Assembly: GCA_030431185.1 (NCBI GenBank)
Contig: JAUIJO010000175.1
Coordinates: forward strand, 1-6,557
Source of the DNA: Gammaproteobacteria bacterium
GTDB lineage: Bacteria > Pseudomonadota > Gammaproteobacteria > Xanthomonadales > Xanthomonadaceae
DNA length: 6,557 bases
Direction: 5' to 3'
Shown: positions 1 through 5,486 of the stretch, piece by piece
Numbering within the stretch: position 1 is the first letter of the stretch
How the letters are laid out: every line of letters starts with the position of its first letter
Notes under the pieces: model-generated
Seen by the model: the letters and a program-made list of their open reading frames with translations, nothing else
What the model was told of the DNA's origin: nothing
Databases searched by the model: none
Translations under genes and position numbers: made by a program

Positions 1-446
1 GCATGGGCACGCCGCGCGCGCCCTCGTCTCGCTCGCTCGGGGATACCGACACCCTGGCCGGCTTGCGCGTGCTGTGCGTCGACAACGACCGCGAGATCCT
101 CGACGGCATGCGCACGCTGCTGCAGCGTTGGGGCGCGGTGGTGCTCACCGCGACCGATACCGACGAGGCGCTCGCCGCCGCGGCCTCCGATATCCCCCCG
201 GACGTCGCCCTGGTGGACTACCACCTCCACGATCGCCTGGATGGCCTGGGCGTGATCGATGCCCTGCGTGCTCGACTCGGCATGGGGTTTCCCGCGGCCC
301 TGCTCACCGGCGACGGCAGCGATGCGCTCAAGCATGCCGCGCGCGAACATGGGTGCCGGGTGCTGACCAAGCCGGTCAAGCCGGCGTCGATGCGCGCCTT
401 CCTCGCGGCGCAGCGTCAGCGGCAGGGGAGCCAGGCCGGGCTGTGA
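1..446 (+). CDS. C-terminal receiver domain of a hybrid sensor histidine kinase (CrbS/NahK-like), 5'-truncated by window edge
   Basis: The reading frame is open to the window edge, so the ATG at base 3 is probably internal. The visible 147 residues are a linker of about 20 residues followed by one complete response-regulator receiver domain (about 21-137). The acidic pocket is D27/D29, the phospho-acceptor aspartate is D72 (in LVDYHL), and the conserved lysine is K123 (in LTKPVKP). The LVDYHL and TKPVKP wording, and the stop shortly after the domain, are typical of the receiver that ends hybrid kinases of the CrbS/NahK/ErcS' group. In CrbS the upstream part carries a sodium/solute-symporter-like domain, PAS and kinase domains, but none of that is visible here. 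A CrbR-like regulator and acs lie 5 kb away, which supports the pairing. The receiver call is firm. The CrbS assignment is inference and another hybrid kinase is possible. Confidence 0.85.
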   Translation, partial: MGTPRAPSSRSLGDTDTLAGLRVLCVDNDREILDGMRTLLQRWGAVVLTATDTDEALAAAASDIPPDVALVDYHLHDRLDGLGVIDALRARLGMGFPAALLTGDGSDALKHAAREHGCRVLTKPVKPASMRAFLAAQRQRQGSQAGL

Positions 447-454
447 GCCCGGGT

Positions 455-480
455 GCAGGGCAGGGCCCGACCTGCCCTGC
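455..480. terminator. Perfect 10-bp inverted repeat between convergent genes
   Basis: Arms at 455-464 and 471-480 are exact reverse complements around a 6-base loop. One G-T wobble and one further G-C pair extend the stem outward. It begins 9 bases after the kinase stop codon and ends 9 bases before the cyclase stop codon on the other strand, the usual place for a shared bidirectional terminator. No T-run follows on either side, so it is not a textbook intrinsic terminator. Confidence 0.6.
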
Positions 481-488
481 GCGGATGG

Positions 489-2258
489 CTAGACGGGAAC
501 GGCCCGCGTCGCCGGGTCCCCCTCGGCACGCACCACGTGGGCGCGGACCTGGTCGCGGCCCGAGTTCTTGGCCAGGTACATGGCCTCGTCGGCATGGGCG
601 AACAGCATCTCGAACGCGTGGCCGGACACGACCGTGGTCGTGCATCCGAAACTCGCCGTGATGGGGTGGTGGTGGTGGATCAGGCCGGTGTCGATCGCGG
701 CAAGCAGTTCGCGGCAGCGGTTCGCGATGCGATCGGCCGCCTCGCCATCGGCCCCGCAGGACAGGATGCCGAACTCCTCGCCGCCCAGGCGGCCGCACAG
801 GTCCCCTTCGCGGCACGCGGCATGGCAGGCGTCGGCCACCTGCTTGAGCACCCAGTCGCCGGCGGCATGGCCATGCTGGTCGTTGATGTGCTTGAAGTTG
901 TCCAGGTCCAGCAGCACCAGGGCCGCGTTCCGGCCGGACGCCTCGCATTCCTTCAACAGCGCTTCGGCCTCGCTGCGGAAATGCCGGCGGTTGAAGATGC
1001 CGGTCAGTCCGTCGGTCTGCGAGAGGATGCGGAACCGGGTCTGCATCCGCTTGATCTTGTACGCCCAGTAGGCGATCGCCGCGAGCACGACGGCCAGCAG
1101 CAGGACGATCAGGCGCGTGTTCTGCGCCGACTTGCGCGCGACTTCCTGCTCCAGCTTGAGGACCTGGTTCTGCTTGCTCAGCAGGGCGATCGCCTGGTCC
1201 TTCTGCTGGACTTCGTTCCGGCTCTGCTGGAACGCCAGCTCGCGCACCATCACGTCGTCCAGATAGGCCTTGTCGGCCTGGGCATACTGGCGATAGTAGT
1301 CGAGCGCGGCGGGCAGGTCGCCTTGCCGCTGGGCGACCCGGTACAGCACCTCCAGGGCTTCGACCTTGGGCAGGGACGCGCTGCTGTCGGCGTCGATCTC
1401 CAGCGCCTCGCGCGCAAGCGTGCGGGCATTGCCAAGGTCGCCCTCCTCGAGGCGATAGCCCGCGAGCAGGGACCGGAACTCACTGACCAGCCGCGCGTAG
1501 CCGGCGGCCTCGGCCTCGTCCAGGTGCTCGGAGAGCAGCGCCTCTGCCGCATCCGGACGCCCGATGTCGGCCAGGTGGCGGGCCATCTCGATCCGGATGA
1601 AGCTGACGAAGACCTGCTCGCCGATCGCCTCGCAGCCGGCCAGTGCCTCGTCGACCTCGCGCGGGTCCGACGGCCACGTGCCCAGGCCGCGCAGCGCGGT
1701 CAGTCGTTGCTGGCGGGCGACGCAGCGGGTGCGTGGCTCCGCGGTCGTGGCGATCAGCTGGTCGGCGTACTGGCGACTCAGCTCGAATTTGTTGAACTGG
1801 TTGTAGAGGATGGTCGCGACGGCCAGGGCCTGTTCGCGCAACCGGGGGTCGGCATCGGCCGCGCCGGTGGCGGCCAGTGCCTGTTCGAGGTGGGACAGGC
1901 CCAGCGCGAAGCTCCGGGTCGCGGCGGCGCTGTTGGCGATCAACAGCGAGGACCTCAGCTTCACCTCGGGATCCTGGGCCTCCGCATACAGCCGCCGGGC
2001 CAGGGTCACGGCGCTTTCGAAGTCGCCCTGGAATGCCTTCTGGTAGGCATGCAGCAGTTGCAGGTGCTGCCGTTGGCCGGTGTCGGCCTCGTCGAGGCGC
2101 GCATCGAGCGCGTCCAACGCCCGCGCGAAGGCGACCGGATCCGCGCTGCGGATCGCATCGGCGTGCTCCAGTTGCGCCTGGAAACCGGCGGGGGCGGTGA
2201 TGCCGGCGAGGGGCGCCAGCAGCAGTGCGAAGCCCAGCGCGAGCGGGATGAGCCTCAT
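489..2258 (-). CDS. Membrane-anchored diguanylate cyclase with periplasmic TPR-like sensor region
   Basis: This 589-residue protein should make cyclic di-GMP from two GTP at the inner membrane. Residues 1-22 form a signal peptide (MRLIPLALGFALLLAPLAG). Residues about 25-335 are all-helical, TPR-like and probably periplasmic. A predicted coiled coil (about 335-380) leads to one membrane helix (382-399). The cytoplasmic GGDEF domain (about 414-575) has DGLTGIFNRRHF, the metal-binding DLDNFKHIND (451-460), and the active-site GGEEF at 492-496. The inhibitory I-site RxxD (REGD, 483-486) sits exactly five residues before it, so product feedback is expected. The ATG at 2258 was chosen because it gives the signal peptide directly. 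The GTG at 2303 would add 15 arginine-rich residues. No clear Shine-Dalgarno precedes the ATG, and a strong hairpin ends 13 bases upstream. The ligand is unknown. The gene lies 125 bases downstream of the borosin precursor on the same strand and may be read through from it. Confidence 0.92.
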   Translation of the reverse strand: MRLIPLALGFALLLAPLAGITAPAGFQAQLEHADAIRSADPVAFARALDALDARLDEADTGQRQHLQLLHAYQKAFQGDFESAVTLARRLYAEAQDPEVKLRSSLLIANSAAATRSFALGLSHLEQALAATGAADADPRLREQALAVATILYNQFNKFELSRQYADQLIATTAEPRTRCVARQQRLTALRGLGTWPSDPREVDEALAGCEAIGEQVFVSFIRIEMARHLADIGRPDAAEALLSEHLDEAEAAGYARLVSEFRSLLAGYRLEEGDLGNARTLAREALEIDADSSASLPKVEALEVLYRVAQRQGDLPAALDYYRQYAQADKAYLDDVMVRELAFQQSRNEVQQKDQAIALLSKQNQVLKLEQEVARKSAQNTRLIVLLLAVVLAAIAYWAYKIKRMQTRFRILSQTDGLTGIFNRRHFRSEAEALLKECEASGRNAALVLLDLDNFKHINDQHGHAAGDWVLKQVADACHAACREGDLCGRLGGEEFGILSCGADGEAADRIANRCRELLAAIDTGLIHHHHPITASFGCTTTVVSGHAFEMLFAHADEAMYLAKNSGRDQVRAHVVRAEGDPATRAVPV

Positions 2259-2271
2259 GTCGATGCGCGGC

Positions 2272-2315
2272 CGGTGGCGTCCCGTGCGAACCCGGCACGC
2301 CACGGGCCGCCACCG
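2272..2315. repeat. Long imperfect inverted repeat just upstream of the cyclase start
   Basis: Arms at 2272-2286 and 2301-2315 pair at 14 of 15 positions around a 14-base loop, giving one of the two strongest stems in the window. It lies between the precursor stop and the cyclase ATG, ending 13 bases before the latter, where a ribosome site would be. It could terminate or stabilise the borosin operon transcript, or hold back cyclase translation. No T-run follows on the minus strand. Confidence 0.55.
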
Positions 2316-2341
2316 CAGCGAAGGCCGGGGGCCGACGCTGC
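2315..2341. repeat. Second hairpin abutting the first
   Basis: GCAGCG at 2315-2320 pairs with CGCTGC at 2336-2341, and an inner GGCC (2323-2326) pairs with GGCC (2330-2333) around a GGG loop. The two unpaired bases on each side form a small internal loop. On the minus-strand transcript it would form 42 bases after the precursor stop codon, directly ahead of the larger hairpin. Its role as a 3' end structure is inference. Confidence 0.45.
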
Positions 2342-2383
2342 GTGGGGCAGGACCGCGATGTGCCGGATTGCACGGTGCATGGT

Positions 2384-2665
2384 TCAGGCCGCCAGGGCGC
2401 TGGCTTCCTTCTCCCGGTCGTCCCGGTCGTCCTGGTCGGGCTCGTCTTCCTTCACCGGCTGCTCTTCCTCGGCGGGGAACAGGCCGCAGAAGGTCACCGC
2501 CGGTGCCTTGAGCAGCTCGGCCACGCGGCCGGCGTCGCGGCTGGCGAGCGCCGAAGCGGTCTCCGCGTCCAGGTCGAGCGCGGCGACGGCCTGCGCGTAC
2601 TGATCTTCCGACAACATCTGGGGATTGCGGCCCAGTTCCTCCAGGAACTTCATGACATTCGACAT
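2384..2665 (-). CDS. Putative split-borosin RiPP precursor peptide
   Basis: A 93-residue protein that I interpret as the substrate of the methyltransferase encoded immediately upstream. Residues 1-52 (starting MSNVMKFLEELGRNPQ) look like a compact helical recognition domain, comparable in size and place to the borosin-binding domain of split borosin precursors such as SonA. Residues 54-65 (APAVTFCGLFPA) are hydrophobic and are the best candidate core for backbone N-methylation. Residues 66-87 are extremely acidic (EEEQPVKEDEPDQDD onward), ending in ASALAA. The only cysteine is C60. The start is secure: AAGGAG lies 7 bases before the ATG, and the ATG overlaps the methyltransferase stop as TAATG, so the two are translationally coupled. 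Function is inferred from context and architecture. A Nif11-like leader or a small accessory subunit of the methyltransferase are alternatives. The core boundaries cannot be fixed from sequence. Confidence 0.75.
   Translation of the reverse strand: MSNVMKFLEELGRNPQMLSEDQYAQAVAALDLDAETASALASRDAGRVAELLKAPAVTFCGLFPAEEEQPVKEDEPDQDDRDDREKEASALAA
2412..2438 (-). repeat. Three 9-bp tandem repeats inside the precursor's acidic tail
   Basis: On the plus strand the units are TCCCGGTCG, TCCCGGTCG and TCCTGGTCG. In the precursor frame they encode the Asp-rich run D-Q-D, D-R-D, D-R-E. The near-identity at DNA level suggests the tail length changes by slippage in multiples of three codons, without frameshift. 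Confidence 0.7.
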
Positions 2666-3519
2666 TACGAGACTCCTTCTTCGGTGGGTGGTGGGTACGA
2701 CACGGGTGGCGCGACGCGCTCGGATCGTTCCAGCGACTCGATGCGGGCCAGCATCCCCTCGTCGGGTTGCAGCTGCAGGGCGGGCGGCACGACCAGGGTG
2801 GTATGCATGTGCAGCGCCGTTGCCGCGAGGTCGCGCAGCGCGACGCTCTCCATCCGGGGCGTGCCGGTGGGCAGGGTGGAGGCTTCGTAGGCGATCACCT
2901 CGTGGCCGGCGGGATAGTCCTCCAGCAGTCGGTCGACCAGCAATTGCCGGTGCGCCGGACCGGTGGCGAAGCGCCGGTAGGTGCGGTCGCCGACCCAGCC
3001 GACCTGCCACAGCACCAGGTAGGCGCTGGGGTCGATGCGGCGGCGATAGAACAACAGCTGGCTGGCCTCATAGTGCTGGCAGCCCACCCGGCCCGGATCG
3101 ATGCCCAGGTCGGCGTACAGGCAGTCCTCGGCGGAAACGCCGGGCTCCATGTGCGCATGGAACCCTTCCGCCCGGGCCTGCGCGATCGCGTCGTGGGGCG
3201 CCTTGGCGAAGATCCCGGGATGGCCGTAGAACGCGCCGCACACCTGCTTGCCCGCGCGCACCTCCGCCAGCATCGCGTCGGCCATCTGGCGGTAGGTGTC
3301 GTGGCGCGGCTTCCCGTCGCCATAGAAGGCCTGCAGGCTGCGCACGTCGGGATTCATCTGCTGGAGCCAGAGTTCGACCAGGGGATCGGACACCGCGCTG
3401 AACACCACGTCGGCCTGTTCGATATGGCTGCGCGCGCGCGGCCCGACGTGGGCGCCGAGCATCATGCCCAGTCCGACGCAGGCGAGCCTGCCCGGTGAAT
3501 TGGCGGCCGACGCCGTCAT
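2665..3519 (-). CDS. Borosin-type peptide alpha-N-methyltransferase (SonM/OphMA-like, tetrapyrrole methylase fold)
   Basis: This 284-residue enzyme is predicted to use S-adenosylmethionine to methylate backbone amides of the peptide encoded next to it. The fold is that of tetrapyrrole (corrin/porphyrin) methylases. Near the N-terminus is CVGLGMMLG (residues 14-22), then HIEQADVVFSAVSDP (32-46), FYGDGKPRHDTYRQMA (65-80), FYGHPGIF (97-104), and PGVSAEDCLYADLGIDPG (126-143), followed by LVLWQVGWVGD (168-178). These blocks are shared with the borosin enzymes OphMA and SonM and are more specific than the general family. The catalytic residues described in OphMA have counterparts at the same numbers: R72, Y76 and Y98, with Y66 also kept. 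The length suits a stand-alone split enzyme without a fused substrate tail. The ATG at 3519 has GAGGGG five bases upstream, and the fold begins right after it. The stop codon TAA shares one base with the precursor ATG. Confidence 0.93.
   Translation of the reverse strand: MTASAANSPGRLACVGLGMMLGAHVGPRARSHIEQADVVFSAVSDPLVELWLQQMNPDVRSLQAFYGDGKPRHDTYRQMADAMLAEVRAGKQVCGAFYGHPGIFAKAPHDAIAQARAEGFHAHMEPGVSAEDCLYADLGIDPGRVGCQHYEASQLLFYRRRIDPSAYLVLWQVGWVGDRTYRRFATGPAHRQLLVDRLLEDYPAGHEVIAYEASTLPTGTPRMESVALRDLAATALHMHTTLVVPPALQLQPDEGMLARIESLERSERVAPPVSYPPPTEEGVS
2673..2678 (-). promoter_or_regulatory. Strong ribosome binding site for the precursor peptide
   Basis: Read on the minus strand this is AAGGAG followed by seven bases and then the ATG at 2665. 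It is the best Shine-Dalgarno in the window and lies within the last codons of the methyltransferase. It fixes the precursor start and suggests that the peptide is made in excess over the enzyme. Confidence 0.85.
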
Positions 3520-3553
3520 GCGTGCCCCTCGCTCCCCAGCCGTGTAGAGCTGG

Positions 3554-3581
3554 ACAATACCCTTACCGACATAGTTTGCAA
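3554..3581 (-). promoter_or_regulatory. Possible sigma-70 promoter for methyltransferase and precursor
   Basis: Read on the minus strand: TTGCAA (3576-3581), a 16-base spacer, then TATTGT (3554-3559). Each box matches 4 of 6 consensus bases. This is the one AT-rich island in the window. It sits in the 68-base gap between the GNAT stop and the methyltransferase ATG, leaving a leader of roughly 25-30 bases with the ribosome site. Confidence 0.45.
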
Positions 3582-3587
3582 AATGAA

Positions 3588-4139
3588 TCAGCCGATTCGC
3601 CGTGGCGGATTCCAGCCTGAACGGCGCAATTCCCACCGGCATCGACCGGGGCGCCTGCCGCCACCCGCGACCCGCACCAGGCCCAGGGGCGCGAAGAGGC
3701 GGTCGATGACGCGGGCATGGTCGTCGTCCTCGCGTTCGCCGAACACCACGTCGGCGTCCATCGTCCCGAAGGCATGGTCGATCACGCTGCGATACGCCTC
3801 CCGCGACACCCCGCGCCGCCACCACGCCGGCAGCAACACGCCCCCGATCTCGACGGCGTCGCCGTCGCGAAGCAGGCCCACGATGCCGGCCGCGCGACCC
3901 GAACCCTTTTCGCGGACCGACCAGTGCCGGTGGCCGGGGTGGTCGCGCGCATTGTGCCGGCAGGTGCGTTCGAAGGCAGCCAGCGCCTGGGCGGGCGACA
4001 GCGGCGGCATGATCCGGGCCATGACCTCCGCGCTGGTGTAGAGCGCGCAATACAACGCGCGGTCCCCCGCGTCTCCCGCGTCTCCCGCGTGGAGCGGTGC
4101 CAGCAGGAACCGGGGGCTTTCCAGCGTCGCCGGGCTCAT
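3588..4139 (-). CDS. GNAT-family N-acetyltransferase (RimJ/RimL-like)
   Basis: A 183-residue protein expected to move an acetyl group from acetyl-CoA to an amine; the acceptor is unknown. It opens in the style of the Acetyltransf_3/RimJ-RimL group (TLESPRFLLAPL, residues 5-16). The central sheet and acetyl-CoA region are GRAAGIVGLLRDGDAVEIGG (81-100) followed by VLLPAWWRRGVSREAYRSVI (101-120). In this stretch WRRGVS replaces the usual Q/R-x-x-G-x-G/A loop, so the pyrophosphate loop is slightly off consensus. DHARVIDRLFAPLGLVRV (140-157) fits the C-terminal helix and strand. The C-terminus is arginine-rich and less typical. The ATG at 4139 overlaps the protease stop as ATGA, so the pair is translationally coupled, and the methyltransferase starts 68 bases on. 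A role in acetylating the borosin product or in self-resistance is inference; it could also be an unrelated protein acetyltransferase. Confidence 0.85.
   Translation of the reverse strand: MSPATLESPRFLLAPLHAGDAGDAGDRALYCALYTSAEVMARIMPPLSPAQALAAFERTCRHNARDHPGHRHWSVREKGSGRAAGIVGLLRDGDAVEIGGVLLPAWWRRGVSREAYRSVIDHAFGTMDADVVFGEREDDDHARVIDRLFAPLGLVRVAGGGRRPGRCRWELRRSGWNPPRRIG
4066..4092 (-). repeat. 9-bp tandem repeat in the GNAT N-terminus
   Basis: Two exact CCCGCGTCT units and a third differing only at the last two bases (CCCGCGTGG). They encode the Gly-Asp-Ala repeats of HAGDAGDAGD near GNAT residues 18-26. The repeat preserves the frame and is probably a slippage product in a surface loop. Confidence 0.7.
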
Positions 4140-5419
4140 CCGGCCACCCGGAGCGGATGCGCCCGCGCGACCCGCACCCGACCCAGGCCATCGCCGGCGC
4201 CGCGATCGAACATGCAGAAGTGGCCGGCGAGCAGGGGCAACCCGAGCACGGTCTGGTTGGGCCAGCCCGCCAGCTGGGGCATCAGCAGGAAGAACGCTTG
4301 CCCGGCGAACATGGCGTTGCGGGGCCAGTAGTGTTCGGGCGGGCAGGTCAGCACGACCTCGCCGCCGTCCACGGCCTCCAGGAAGAATCTCAGGTCCGGC
4401 CAGTCCAGGGCGTCCACGTCCGCATTGGGCACCCCCTGCCGGTCCTTGCCGAAATTCGACCAGAAGCGCTGGCCCAGCGCGGGCAGGCGGGGGTCGAGGG
4501 ACCCGAGGTCCGCCATCACCGCGTCGTGGACGCCCTGCTCCAGCACCAGGAAGCTGCTGCCGGTGTCGAGGATGGCGTTGCTCGCGGCGCGTTGCCGGTA
4601 CTCCCCGGCCAGGGGCGGCACGGCGATGCGGGCAAGGTCGCCGACCTGCACGGCGAGCAGGCGGGCGTTGTAGTAGAGGTCGTGGACGATGCGGATGTCC
4701 TGGAACCGGCCGTCGTGCAGGGCCGCGCAATCCTCGCCGCCGCCCAGGACCATCACGCCGCGGTTGAGCGGGTCGGCATCCAGGGCGTCGTCGTCGTCGC
4801 CATCGTTGCGGACGTGGACCAGGGCGCGACGCACCAGCAGGCCGAAGCGGTCGCGGATCCGGCCCTGGGCCGCGAGCTGGGTGAACAGCGGCAGCAGGTC
4901 GACGCGGGGTTGCTGCAGGACGAGGCGGGCCAACGCGTCGGTGTCGCCATCGCCGGCGAAGGGCCAGGGCCAGGTCAGGGGCGGGTCGATGCCGCGCACG
5001 GCGAGATGGCCGGCCATGTCGTGGCCGGTGTCCAGGCCGCCGTAGGCCAGGCCGAACATGCCGTCCGCGTCGTGGAAGTCCTGCGCCGCGGCTTCCACCA
5101 GCGAGACGTCCGCGCCTTCGACGCAGCACGCATGCGGCCCCTCGCCGAACGCCAGGCGGGTCCGGAGCACCGGACCGACCCAGTGGCCCTGGCCGTAGCG
5201 GAGCTGTTGCGCCCAGGACGTGGCGGCGAGCGCCTCGTCCTGCTCCGGTGAGTAGGCATGGGGCAGCACGACCAGGGTGCTGCTGCCGGTGTCCAGGATC
5301 AGCCGGGCCGTCCGGCCTTCGCTGCCGAAGGCGATCGAGACCGTATAGCCCCCCTTGGCCCATGCCAGCGAGATCGGCAGGTGCAGGTCGTCGCCGACGG
5401 TCCGGGGGTTCGCGTCCAT
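4136..5419 (-). CDS. Pepsin-like (family A1) aspartic protease, cytoplasmic type
   Basis: A 427-residue bilobed aspartic endopeptidase. Both catalytic motifs are present: ILDTGSSTLV with D43 in the N-lobe and ILDTGSSFLV with D285 in the C-lobe. Other pepsin landmarks are in order. The flap is YGQGHWVG with Y75, and DGMFGLAYGG (119-128) corresponds to the pepsin GLAY segment. VMVLGGGED (222-230) corresponds to the LGG(I/V)D turn, and TVLGLPLLAGHFCMFDR (390-406) to the final LGD-F(x)n-FDR strand. The protein starts MDANPRTVGDDLHLP and runs straight into the fold. I see no signal peptide or propeptide, unlike eukaryotic pepsins and like the reported bacterial shewasins, so it probably acts in the cytoplasm. 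An Asp-rich insertion (DGDDDDALDAD, 206-216) is unusual. Bacterial A1 proteases are rare. It overlaps the GNAT by four bases, within the borosin gene group, and leader or tail removal is a reasonable guess. The ribosome site is weak. Confidence 0.92.
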   Translation of the reverse strand: MDANPRTVGDDLHLPISLAWAKGGYTVSIAFGSEGRTARLILDTGSSTLVVLPHAYSPEQDEALAATSWAQQLRYGQGHWVGPVLRTRLAFGEGPHACCVEGADVSLVEAAAQDFHDADGMFGLAYGGLDTGHDMAGHLAVRGIDPPLTWPWPFAGDGDTDALARLVLQQPRVDLLPLFTQLAAQGRIRDRFGLLVRRALVHVRNDGDDDDALDADPLNRGVMVLGGGEDCAALHDGRFQDIRIVHDLYYNARLLAVQVGDLARIAVPPLAGEYRQRAASNAILDTGSSFLVLEQGVHDAVMADLGSLDPRLPALGQRFWSNFGKDRQGVPNADVDALDWPDLRFFLEAVDGGEVVLTCPPEHYWPRNAMFAGQAFFLLMPQLAGWPNQTVLGLPLLAGHFCMFDRGAGDGLGRVRVARAHPLRVAG

Positions 5420-5435
5420 GCCCCGATTGGAGCAG

Positions 5436-5449
5436 ATCGGCCTGCCGAT
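5436..5449. repeat. Small palindrome between the response regulator and the protease
   Basis: ATCGGC and GCCGAT flank a 2-base centre. It is the only structure I see in the 67-base gap between the regulator stop and the protease start. It could be an operator half-pair or a weak stem, and no T-run follows. I see no convincing promoter in this gap, so read-through from the regulator is possible. Confidence 0.25.
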
Positions 5450-5486
5450 GCGAAGGCCGTGTGGCGGGCCGGGATCGGCGTCGCCC

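Noticed and set aside
664..680. TGG repeat in the cyclase region
   Set aside because: It simply encodes a His run (residues 528-531) in the GGDEF domain. It is a codon-level repeat with no sign of a separate element.
2259..2303. GTG start adding 15 residues to the cyclase
   Set aside because: It would put an Arg-rich stretch before a standard signal peptide and lies within a strong hairpin. The ATG at 2258 is simpler.
453..2603. Long plus-strand open frame of 716 codons
   Set aside because: It lies antisense to the diguanylate cyclase and part of the precursor. Its translation has no recognisable domain, whereas the minus strand has complete GGDEF motifs. GC-rich codons make such antisense frames common.
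2384..2665. Nif11-type leader peptide
   Set aside because: The short helical start is superficially similar, but there is no Gly-Gly cleavage site and no Nif11-associated modification enzyme. The coupled borosin-type methyltransferase explains it better.
2665..3519. Ordinary uroporphyrin/precorrin methylase
   Set aside because: The fold is shared, but the motif set (YGDGKPR, YGHPGIF, PGVSAEDCLYADLGIDP) and the adjacent small peptide match borosin enzymes. No other heme or cobalamin gene is present.
2665..4191. Methyltransferase extended upstream to 508 residues
   Set aside because: The extension overlaps the GNAT in another frame and has no homologous character. The ATG at 3519 has a good ribosome site and begins just before the fold.
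4097..5251. Plus-strand open frame of 384 codons
   Set aside because: It is antisense to the aspartic protease, has low-complexity Val/Gly/Ala/Gln content, and has no family motif.
3588..5363. GNAT extended upstream to a 591-residue protein
   Set aside because: The extra part is a shifted-frame reading of the protease, rich in Arg/Pro/Gly. The ATG at 4139 starts the GNAT fold directly and overlaps the protease stop.
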